From Psychrobacter sp. (lineage in GTDB: Bacteria > Pseudomonadota > Gammaproteobacteria > Pseudomonadales > Moraxellaceae): DNA of 18,195 nt. The position numbers were made by a program, and so were the translations under genes. Below are positions 6,427-12,840 of the stretch, in pieces (the stretch's first letter is position 1; each line of letters starts with the position of its first letter). The DNA is taken from contig JARIAA010000180.1 of NCBI GenBank assembly GCA_029264635.1, forward strand, positions 1 to 18,195, given 5' to 3'. Under the pieces are notes generated by a model, which was not told the DNA's origin, ran no database searches, and saw only the letters and a program-made list of their open reading frames with translations.

Positions 6427-7365
6427 ATGAGTATTCAGACCCTAGAGCCAAGACTGGCTGACGTCGGCGGTATTCCTATTGCTAGATTACTCCCCAATAC
6501 AGGTAAAAAACCTATCGGAGCGTGGTGCTTTTTGGATCATGCTGGTCCTGCTGAGTTTGGTCCCGATGAAGACGGCATGCAAGTTGGCCGCCATCCGCAT
6601 ACCAACTTGCAAACCTTTAGCTGGATGTTAAACGGTGAAGTGCTGCACAAAGACAGCTTAGGTAACGAGCAGGTGATCACCAAAAATCAAGTCAACGTTA
6701 TGACCGCAGGTACAGGACTTGAGCAAGGTATCAGTCATACCGAGCAAAGTGTGTTTTCTGATACGGGCGGCTCACCAAATGCGGCGCGTGCGCTGAGCAT
6801 GGTACAGCTATGGATTGCACTGCCAACCGATCAAAAGATCGAACGCGGTTTTCATCATTATCCAGAGCTGCCGACTTGGCAGGAAGATAACGTTGAGATG
6901 ATTCTGACCACTGGTAAATACACTAGCGTGTCAGGCGAGCACTATCAGGCGCCTACTATTCAGTACTCAAAAATGGTCGGTATTGACGTGTACTGGAAGG
7001 ATGACGGTGAGGTTACCTTAACGTTGGAGCCAGGATTTGAGTACGGTATCTTAGTGAACGAAGGCGAGATCGAATCTGAGGGTAAAGTCTGCCCACAAGA
7101 TCAGCTCCTGCGCTTCCATGATCATGATGTTGCTAATAATAAGAGCATTAAACTGGTTGCCAAAAAAGGTACGCGTGTCATGTTCATCGGCGGTGAACCA
7201 CTGAATAACCAAGTACTGCTATGGTGGAACTTTGTTGCGGATAATAAAGCAGAGATTGAGCAGTCCATTATTGACTGGAACAACGGTCATGAGCGTTTTG
7301 GTAATGTAGATTCTGATATGAAACGTCTGCCAGCGCCAGAGCTACCTCAGGGCTTTAAAGGTTAA
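6427..7365 (+). CDS. Pirin-family cupin protein, long form
   Basis: A 312-residue pirin, distinct from its neighbour rather than a recent duplicate. The first cupin carries GRHPHTNLQTFSWMLNGE with H56 and H58, and GISHTEQS with H104 and E106: the full pirin metal-ligand set. The C-terminal half (from about residue 165) contains the pirin C-terminal cupin, ending in MFIGGEPLNNQVLLWWNFV, a strong family mark. Members bind a divalent metal; activities reported in the family include quercetinase and redox sensing, and none can be assigned here. An AAGAGG ribosome-binding site precedes the ATG. The gene follows the first pirin by 153 bp, across a hairpin, and has its own upstream direct repeats, so it may be separately controlled. 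The nitroreductase gene follows in the same direction. Confidence 0.95.
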   Translation: MSIQTLEPRLADVGGIPIARLLPNTGKKPIGAWCFLDHAGPAEFGPDEDGMQVGRHPHTNLQTFSWMLNGEVLHKDSLGNEQVITKNQVNVMTAGTGLEQGISHTEQSVFSDTGGSPNAARALSMVQLWIALPTDQKIERGFHHYPELPTWQEDNVEMILTTGKYTSVSGEHYQAPTIQYSKMVGIDVYWKDDGEVTLTLEPGFEYGILVNEGEIESEGKVCPQDQLLRFHDHDVANNKSIKLVAKKGTRVMFIGGEPLNNQVLLWWNFVADNKAEIEQSIIDWNNGHERFGNVDSDMKRLPAPELPQGFKG

Positions 7366-7447
7366 CGTTTTTAGCATAATTTTCGTAGTGTTTTATACTG
7401 TTAAGTTTTTTTACAAAAAGGAAGTGTGAGTTTAAGCTACTCTTCTT

Positions 7448-7479
7448 TATAATAGACCACATTGAGTTAGAATCTGGTC
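7448..7479 (+). promoter_or_regulatory. Nitroreductase -10 box and adjacent inverted repeat
   Basis: A consensus TATAAT at 7448-7453 is followed directly by GACCA-N15-TGGTC (7455-7479). The repeat would lie over the transcription start, a typical repressor position. The -35 is poor. No regulator can be named. Confidence 0.4.
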
Positions 7480-7538
7480 GTTTATGACAACCAATTAATT
7501 ATATCTATTAATTTATATTAACCATTTGGAGAATTACC

Positions 7539-8150
7539 GTGTCAGATTTACAAAAATTTCAAGAATTGACTGAGAAGCGTCGTTCAATTTATGCTCTGAG
7601 CGATCAACTACCAGTATCGAATGACGAAGTCGTCAAATTGGTTGAGCATGCTATCTTGCACACGCCATCAGCATTTAACTCACAGTCAACCCGTATCGTT
7701 GTGTTGTTCGGTGATGATCATCAAAAACTTTGGCAACTTACTGAAGACACTTTACGTGACATCGTCGACAACGACGAGCAGTTTACTGCGACCAAGCAAA
7801 AGATGGATAGCTTTAAAGGTGGCGCTGGTACGGTCATGTTCTTTGAAGATCATAGCGTCGTAAGAGATATGCAAGCTGCTGCCCCTTTATATGCTGATAA
7901 GTTTCCAATCTGGGCAGATCAAACCAATGCCATGCATCAATATGTCATCTGGACTGCATTGGCAAGCCTCAACATCGGCGCCAACCTACAGCATTACAAT
8001 CCAATTATTGATAAAAAAGTGGCTGATACTTGGAACATCGATGAGCATTGGGAATTAAATGCACAAATGGTATTCGGTGCAATTGAGCAGCCAGCAGGCG
8101 ACAAAGAATTTAAGCCTGTTGAAGATCGCATCCAAGTATTTGGTAAATAG
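7539..8150 (+). CDS. Nitroreductase, Frm2/CinD-like family
   Basis: A 203-residue FMN-dependent oxidoreductase of the short nitroreductase subgroup that includes yeast Frm2/Hbn1 and Lactococcus CinD. Signatures run in order: RRSIY (14-18, phosphate contacts to FMN), HTPSAFNSQSTR (about 41-52), FKGGAGTVMFFED (about 94-106), FPIWADQTNAMHQ, and GANLQHYNP (about 147-155). These match the Frm2-like group closely. Members reduce nitroaromatics and quinone-like compounds with NAD(P)H, and CinD is induced by copper stress. The start is a GTG with GGAGAA upstream; no in-frame ATG fits the conserved N-terminus. It follows two pirins and a perfect terminator comes after it, supporting a role in electrophile or redox defence. 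Confidence 0.94.
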   Translation: MSDLQKFQELTEKRRSIYALSDQLPVSNDEVVKLVEHAILHTPSAFNSQSTRIVVLFGDDHQKLWQLTEDTLRDIVDNDEQFTATKQKMDSFKGGAGTVMFFEDHSVVRDMQAAAPLYADKFPIWADQTNAMHQYVIWTALASLNIGANLQHYNPIIDKKVADTWNIDEHWELNAQMVFGAIEQPAGDKEFKPVEDRIQVFGK

Positions 8151-8174
8151 GCTTTATTAGATACAAATCATGTG

Positions 8175-8222
8175 CAATAAAAAGGCGTCATCCCACACGT
8201 ATGGGATGACGCCTTTTTATTG
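8175..8222. terminator. Strong bidirectional terminator
   Basis: A perfect stem of 21 bp pairs 8175-8195 with 8202-8222 around the loop CACGTA. The core is GGCGTCATCCCA/TGGGATGACGCC, flanked by A5 on the left and T5 on the right. It lies between the convergent nitroreductase and DUF962 genes and should stop transcription from both sides. Confidence 0.95.
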
Positions 8223-8269
8223 TCAGTAGCATAGAGCTATTGTCTATATCAAATGATACTTACCGCTAT

Positions 8270-8728
8270 CTAGGCGACCGCTTGCTTGTCTTTATTACCC
8301 AAAAAATTATTAGCAACCCAAGCTGGACCAATTAATAGAAACTGTAGATCTTCAAAGAACGATGGTTTTTTACCTTCAATCTTATGACCAATGAATTGCC
8401 CAATCCAAGCGACAACAAATACACCGGCCCAGACTTTAAACCCTAGTGGCAGCGCTGCCATAACCGCAAGACATATCAAGATGAATATCCCCATTGCTAA
8501 GAATAGGGGCGTCGAGAGCTGCATATAAAATAGGAGCACCAAAGCACTCAGGATAAGAGTCATCCATACGGATAACGACATGCCCATTCCTAGCAGACTA
8601 ATGAAGATAGTCGGAACGCAGAGCCAGTGAATTTTTTTATTTACTAGATTTTGATGGCTGACAGCGTACTCGCTTATCCATTGCTCAAGGGTACGTTTGG
8701 ACATACCTGTACGATTGATACGAGACAT
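8270..8728 (-). CDS. DUF962/Mpo1-like membrane protein
   Basis: A 152-residue membrane protein of the DUF962 (YGL010w/Mpo1) family. Near the N-terminus are H25, N30 and H34 in SHQNLVNKKIHWLCVP. The C-terminal signature is WIGQFIGHKIEGKKP (108-122, with H115), then FFEDLQFLLIGPAWV. Four hydrophobic stretches lie between. Yeast Mpo1 is an Fe(II)-dependent dioxygenase that shortens 2-hydroxy fatty acids by alpha-oxidation, and the conserved histidines are its proposed metal ligands; bacterial members are little studied. AAGGAGG lies five bases before the first ATG, favouring it over M9. The gene lies 149 bp downstream of pnuC on the same strand without an obvious terminator between them, so partial cotranscription is possible. 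Confidence 0.9.
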   Translation of the reverse strand: MSRINRTGMSKRTLEQWISEYAVSHQNLVNKKIHWLCVPTIFISLLGMGMSLSVWMTLILSALVLLFYMQLSTPLFLAMGIFILICLAVMAALPLGFKVWAGVFVVAWIGQFIGHKIEGKKPSFFEDLQFLLIGPAWVANNFLGNKDKQAVA

Positions 8729-8877
8729 ACTAACCTCCTTGTTAGTGTTTTATTGCATTTTGAGCGTTTAGTTTTAGCATTATTTGTAGTGATCTACCAT
8801 ATTATCTGGTAAACCCTATAGTCATATACATGTATTTTAACAGAATTGTTTATCGTCTGCTGTTTTGGAATCTTTTA

Positions 8878-9627
8878 TTAAACAGATACTTGCCGCGCTT
8901 TTTGCTCACTACGGTGCCATTCGTACAAGCCAATAAAAGCATTCACTTGATAGACCATCGTTTGAATGGCAAAGATGTAGTTGCCAGACATCACATTGAC
9001 GATGAGCCAGACGAAGTTGACTACAATCCAAAGCCACCAATTAAAAGAATAACGCAGCACCATCGCTGCTTGAGCAGTAATTGACAGTACAAACGCGACG
9101 ACGTTGATCCAGAAAAAAGAGATGATACCCAAGAACTTACTGTTATCGTCCTCTACAACAGCGTAGCCATAGTTTGCCAGTAAATTATTGACCGTAGGAA
9201 ACAGCGCCAGACCAGTGATAATAAACGCAGCCGTGATCAGCCAGATCCACTTGCTAGCAGATTTGGGTACCATATCACCATCAATGTCAGTGTGCTTAGA
9301 CCAATAAAACAGCCCATAAACATGAGTAAAAAAGTTAAATAAGGGCGCTAGCATTAAACCGACGGCACCCGAAGTTGCTTGTACGACTACCTCGCCTGCG
9401 GTCGCTGCCATACCAAGACCATTGCCCATGACGTTTTTGCGAAAGGACAGTGACACTACACAGACCAAACCCACAAAAGAGACGCCCAGATAAAACATAT
9501 CAAGCGAAGTATGTTCGGTCGTAAGCCAAAAGCCTGTGGACAAGGCGATAACCCCACAGATAAACCAGATAACAATCCATTGCATGGCCCATTTTCCAGT
9601 GATATTGTCTAATACCTGAATACGCAT
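8878..9627 (-). CDS. pnuC: Nicotinamide riboside transporter PnuC
   Basis: A 249-residue inner-membrane protein of the PnuC family, which imports nicotinamide riboside by facilitated diffusion, driven by phosphorylation in the cytoplasm. About seven hydrophobic segments are visible. The C-terminal part carries the family pattern NWWLWIVVNFVWLIVNV followed by an IFAIQTMVYQVNAFIGLYEW stretch, matching the usual W-x-W, then Y and G-x-x-x-W layout. The N-terminal half, with GLGMAATAGEVVV and YGLFYW, is also PnuC-like. A GG-rich site precedes the ATG by a few bases. It lies 54 bp after nadR on the same strand, so the kinase and the transporter form one salvage operon. Confidence 0.93.
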   Translation of the reverse strand: MRIQVLDNITGKWAMQWIVIWFICGVIALSTGFWLTTEHTSLDMFYLGVSFVGLVCVVSLSFRKNVMGNGLGMAATAGEVVVQATSGAVGLMLAPLFNFFTHVYGLFYWSKHTDIDGDMVPKSASKWIWLITAAFIITGLALFPTVNNLLANYGYAVVEDDNSKFLGIISFFWINVVAFVLSITAQAAMVLRYSFNWWLWIVVNFVWLIVNVMSGNYIFAIQTMVYQVNAFIGLYEWHRSEQKARQVSV

Positions 9628-9681
9628 AAAGCCTTTTTCCTCAAAATTCTAGCACTGTGATGGTTTTTTATTTTGTATATT

Positions 9682-10746
9682 CTATTTTTTAGGAGGGTTT
9701 GATCTTTTGCCATAAATATGTCGATCGATAAACATAAGTGCTTGCTGATAGCGCGCGTCATAATCAGGCTCATTAATCAGATGCGGTGCTATATCATGAC
9801 GGGCAAAAATATCGACAAGGCGCTGCTCGAAGCGTCCGCGCGCCTCAGGATCACCTAATGAGCGCATGCCATCATCGACCCATGGCGTATTGTTATCCAG
9901 CATAATTGTGTGGTCTAACCGAAACGCATCAATACAGGCACTGACAAAGGGATGGATGCGTCCTTCATATTCTTCACAAAACGCTTGAGTGGTCACAAAA
10001 TCGGTGTCAACGATAGTGACAGGTGCGGTTGCCACAGCAGCGGCATCCCGTATCGCTTGAGCATGATCGAGAGCAATGGGACCATAATCACTATATTGCA
10101 GCCCAATCTCACTGCCTCCCAAGTCTGTGCCGACATATAAGCGTCCCATCTCCAGCGCAAAGCTAGCGCCATAATAATTGGCAAGCTTATGAACTAAGGT
10201 TGTTTTGCCTGAGCTTTCACCACCGACAATAGCAACGGTCTTAGTATAGTCGCCGCGCGCTTGAGGGTGAATCGCTGACCAGTGTGCAATAGGATCCCAA
10301 GCAATCGCGTGAGAGTCAAATTCAAGCTGGAGCGGGGTGGTCACTACTTTCATGAGCAGCTGCTCTTTAACACCGCTTTGGGCCAATGGATGATTGTCTG
10401 CGACGAATAATACCGCTGCTGCTGGTAATTCTAACGCCTTAATTAAACGTTGTAGTTTGGCATTGCTAAGGGGAACATCGATTATCACCTCATCAAAGCT
10501 GTCATGTAGTGGCAACTCAATCTCATGAGTCGTATGAATATGAATAAATGGCAAATCTGCGCAAGCCATCTGTAGCCAACGTGCTTTGTCTTGTAGGGTA
10601 ATAGTGAAGTCTGGATGCGGTGACGGATGTGCGGTAATAATAATGTGTAGGGATTTTGCCTGTCCTGCAGCGTCTAAAATACTACGCATCTGTCCCAAGT
10701 GCAGCGGTTCGAAGTGTCCAATCATTACGCCATTATCGTACATCAT
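9682..10746 (-). CDS. nadR: NadR-type ribosylnicotinamide kinase with degenerate NMN adenylyltransferase domain
   Basis: A 354-residue NadR homologue without the N-terminal helix-turn-helix of enterobacterial NadR. Residues 170-350 form the ribosylnicotinamide kinase domain: Walker A GGESSGKT (175-182), QYSDY (217-221), VDTDFVTTQAF (about 245-256), YEG, HPF and NNTPWVDDGMRSLG (about 289-302), all very like the E. coli and Haemophilus kinases. The N-terminal domain (about 6-160) keeps the nucleotidyltransferase outline, but the HxGH motif reads HLGQ (16-19), and the ISxTxIR region aligns to FDSHAIA (143-149), with R and S lost. It may bind but not catalyse. Two ATGs open the gene; AGGA is six bases before the second, which is the likelier start. 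It forms an operon with pnuC: uptake and phosphorylation of nicotinamide riboside to NMN. Confidence 0.92.
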   Translation of the reverse strand: MMYDNGVMIGHFEPLHLGQMRSILDAAGQAKSLHIIITAHPSPHPDFTITLQDKARWLQMACADLPFIHIHTTHEIELPLHDSFDEVIIDVPLSNAKLQRLIKALELPAAAVLFVADNHPLAQSGVKEQLLMKVVTTPLQLEFDSHAIAWDPIAHWSAIHPQARGDYTKTVAIVGGESSGKTTLVHKLANYYGASFALEMGRLYVGTDLGGSEIGLQYSDYGPIALDHAQAIRDAAAVATAPVTIVDTDFVTTQAFCEEYEGRIHPFVSACIDAFRLDHTIMLDNNTPWVDDGMRSLGDPEARGRFEQRLVDIFARHDIAPHLINEPDYDARYQQALMFIDRHIYGKRSNPPKK

Positions 10747-10827
10747 AGTTCCTAAAACCTTATGTGAAATGTGCTAAGTAAGCTTTTTATCTATTATCAA
10801 TTGAATCGTATTTTTGATGAGCGCTTC

Positions 10828-10857
10828 ATTATATGAGGACTATACAAAGGTTCGCAA
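10828..10857 (-). promoter_or_regulatory. Probable nadR-pnuC promoter
   Basis: On the minus strand a consensus -10 TATAAT (10833-10828) has a -35-like TTGCGA (10857-10852) with an 18-bp spacer. The start would be near 10820, giving a leader of about 75 bases. No NrtR-like palindrome or NAD riboswitch is recognisable. Confidence 0.6.
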
Positions 10858-11078
10858 ATGTCTGCAGGTACCTTATTGTAAACTAGACTTGAAGATTTAT
10901 ACCATTGAGTAAATAACAAAGTATCTTGTTCCATCTTATTTTAGTGATGCTGCTTTAAAAACAACCATTCAGAGCAGCTGTTACAGAACCCTAGCAAGAT
11001 ACGTGCAACAAACAGGTCTATGAAACATTTTGAAATATTTATTTAAAATCAGCTAGTTACGTGAGGTTAGGATAGGTG

Positions 11079-11152
11079 ATAGCAACTTTAAGTAGCATAA
11101 AGACACAAAGCATATCTATATGTCTAACAGATAAAACTTAAATAGTTGCTAT
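11079..11152. repeat. Inverted repeat overlapping the pspC -10 box
   Basis: The left arm ATAGCAACTTTAAGT (11079-11093) is the inverse of the right arm ACTTAAATAGTTGCTAT (11136-11152), except for two extra bases in the right arm. The 42-base interior contains CATAT-CT-ATATG. The right arm ends within the -10 of pspC. It may be an operator, a cruciform or an RNA hairpin from an upstream promoter. Confidence 0.5.
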
Positions 11153-11155
11153 ACT
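11147..11155 (+). promoter_or_regulatory. Extended -10 promoter of the pspC-like gene
   Basis: TGCTATACT is an extended -10 (TGn plus TATACT). No good -35 lies 17 bp upstream, which is common for extended -10 promoters. The predicted leader is about 57 bases. Confidence 0.5.
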
Positions 11156-11218
11156 TGCTGCTAAGTTTAGAAGAATAAAAAGAGATAAAGAAACAATAAA
11201 GAAAGAGAGGTAGATACT

Positions 11219-11431
11219 TTGGCTAAGTTAGCAAAATTACATCGTTCACAAAATAGTCGTATGATCGCTGGTGTAATGGGCGGTATTGCAGAATATGTCG
11301 GCTGGTCACCAACTTGGGTACGTTTATTGTTCGTAATAGTATCAACCTTGAGTGCAGCTGTACCTGGTATTTTGATCTATATTGTTTTATGGATAGTTAT
11401 GCCTAAAGCATCTGATCAGTCTTATCAATAG
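11219..11431 (+). CDS. Small PspC-domain membrane protein
   Basis: A 70-residue protein consisting of one PspC domain. The pattern LHRSQNSRMIAGVMGGIAEY, then WVRLLFV and a hydrophobic run to IYIVLWIVMP is the full PspC signature, with one or two membrane segments at about 36-62. PspC proteins take part in the phage-shock envelope stress response, but stand-alone short forms like this are widespread and need not act with PspA; no pspA or pspB is nearby. The start is taken as TTG because GAGAGG lies eight bases before it and the conserved RSxxxRMIAG block requires an N-terminus upstream of the first ATG. A strong terminator follows, so the gene is a single transcription unit. Confidence 0.88.
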   Translation: MAKLAKLHRSQNSRMIAGVMGGIAEYVGWSPTWVRLLFVIVSTLSAAVPGILIYIVLWIVMPKASDQSYQ

Positions 11432-11543
11432 TACTAATTTAACGAAAGCATAATAAGTTTAACGGAAGTATAATAAAAAATTAATTTATAAAAAGTAAAA
11501 AGCCTGACCAAAACAGGATAGCAGCGATATACTTTTCCTCCTG

Positions 11544-11573
11544 CCCAGATGTTAACGCATCTGGGTATTTTTT
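11544..11573 (+). terminator. Rho-independent terminator after the pspC-like gene
   Basis: CCCAGATG (11544-11551) and CATCTGGG (11558-11565) form a perfect 8-bp stem with a TTAACG loop, followed by TA and a T-run of seven. Confidence 0.92.
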
Positions 11574-11741
11574 TGTTGGTTATTTTAGCATTAGTTATTT
11601 ATCGTATTGGCACGTCATTATTTTTGGTCTAAAAGTGACTACACATTGTTAACATCGTTTATTTTTAACGGAGAGTAAATTTAGTTACTGTAAATATGGA
11701 TAAAATAGTCATTTTTTAGTAAGGTGAGCAGGCAAATAGAT

Positions 11742-11800
11742 AGGTAGCCAAAAGCGCGGCACGAACCATGAGCATAGCTGCATGAACTATGAACCTACCT
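11742..11800 (+). promoter_or_regulatory. Possible structured leader of glyQS
   Basis: AGGTAG (11742-11747) pairs with CTACCT (11795-11800), and inside it CATAG (11773-11777) with CTATG (11787-11791). Two similar 11-mers, CATGAGCATAG and CATGAACTATG, lie at 11767-11777 and 11781-11791. The glyQ start has no Shine-Dalgarno sequence. A regulatory role is a guess; no known riboswitch is recognised. Confidence 0.3.
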
Positions 11801-11847
11801 GTATATCATGTTCAGTCTAACACTTCTTATTCCATAGTGATTTTCTT

Positions 11848-12831
11848 ATGAATTCTCAACCAATGACTTTTCAAGATCTAATTTTAACCTTACAGAATTA
11901 CTGGGCTAGCAAGGGCTGCGTTATTTTGCAGCCTTATGATATGGAAGTTGGCGCTGGTACCTTTCACACCGCGACATTTTTGCGCTCCTTAGGTCCTGAG
12001 CGCTGGAACGCAGCTTACGTTCAGCCGTCACGCCGTCCAACTGATGGTCGCTACGGTGACAATCCTAATCGCTTGCAGCATTACTATCAGTTCCAAGTGG
12101 TACTAAAGCCCAATCCACCCAATATCCAAGAGCTCTATTTGGACTCTTTACGCGCCATTGGTATCGATCCATTGGTGCACGATGTGCGTTTTGTTGAGGA
12201 CAACTGGGAGTCGCCAACGCTGGGTGCGTGGGGTCTTGGTTGGGAGATTTGGCTTAATGGTATGGAAGTCACGCAGTTTACATATTTCCAGCAAGTGGGC
12301 GGTATTGAGTGTTTTCCAGTGACGGGCGAGATTACTTACGGTCTTGAGCGCTTGGCGATGTATGTCCAAGGCGTCGATAGCGTTTATGATTTAGTCTGGG
12401 CAGATGGCGAGTTTGGCCGTGTCACCTATGGCGATGTCTTTCATCAAAATGAAGTTGAGCAGTCTACCTATAATTTTGAACATGCCGATGTGCCAAAAAT
12501 GGGCGAGTTCTTTGATTTTTACGAAGAGCAGGCGGATAAGTTGGTTGCCGAAGGTTTACCATTACCAGCCTATGAGATGGTACTAAAAGCCTCGCATGCC
12601 TTTAACTTACTTGATGCTCGCGGCGCGATTTCGGTGACCGAACGTCAGCGCTTTATCTTGCGAGTACGCACGCTGGCTCGTAAAGTCGCTTTTAGCTATG
12701 TCGAGGCGCGTGCCAAGCTCGGTTTTCCATTAGCAGATGATGATCATCGCCAAGCGGCGCTCGATAAGTATTTGCCTAAAATAGCCAATGAAGAAGCAGA
12801 CAACCTTCAATCAATTGACACTAATAAATAG
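11848..12831 (+). CDS. glyQ: Glycyl-tRNA synthetase alpha subunit
   Basis: A 327-residue catalytic subunit of the bacterial alpha2beta2 glycyl-tRNA synthetase, which charges tRNA-Gly with glycine using ATP in the cytoplasm. Recognisable family blocks run in order: MTFQDLILTLQNYWASKGC at the N-terminus, YDMEVGAGTFHTATFLR, YVQPSRRPTDGRYGDNPNR (class II motif 2 loop), HYYQFQVVLKPNP, WESPTLGAWGLGWEIW and GLERLAMYVQ. It is somewhat longer than the E. coli subunit (about 303 residues), with a short acidic C-terminal tail. Translation could start at M1 or M6; neither has a clear Shine-Dalgarno sequence, which is odd for an essential gene. It is cotranscribed with glyS, nine bases downstream. Confidence 0.98.
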   Translation: MNSQPMTFQDLILTLQNYWASKGCVILQPYDMEVGAGTFHTATFLRSLGPERWNAAYVQPSRRPTDGRYGDNPNRLQHYYQFQVVLKPNPPNIQELYLDSLRAIGIDPLVHDVRFVEDNWESPTLGAWGLGWEIWLNGMEVTQFTYFQQVGGIECFPVTGEITYGLERLAMYVQGVDSVYDLVWADGEFGRVTYGDVFHQNEVEQSTYNFEHADVPKMGEFFDFYEEQADKLVAEGLPLPAYEMVLKASHAFNLLDARGAISVTERQRFILRVRTLARKVAFSYVEARAKLGFPLADDDHRQAALDKYLPKIANEEADNLQSIDTNK

Positions 12832-12840
12832 GAGCATCCC

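Larger units (their letters stand above)
10747..11218. other. 472-bp divergent intergenic region between nadR and pspC
   Basis: No credible gene is visible. The left end has the nadR promoter. The right end has the pspC promoter within a long inverted repeat (11079-11152). Between them, 10870-11070 shows scattered AT-rich sequence in which I see no recognisable feature. Confidence 0.55.
11432..11847. other. 416-bp intergenic region before glyQ
   Basis: The first 140 bases are the 3' trailer of the pspC-like gene with its terminator; a small CCTG/CAGG hairpin occurs near 11505. The stretch 11575-11735 is AT-rich and must hold the glyQ promoter, but no convincing -35/-10 pair stands out. The last 110 bases can fold: see the leader entry. 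Confidence 0.5.

Noticed and set aside
8830..9084. Open frame on the plus strand opposite the pnuC end
   Set aside because: It is antisense to a clear pnuC and shows no family signature.
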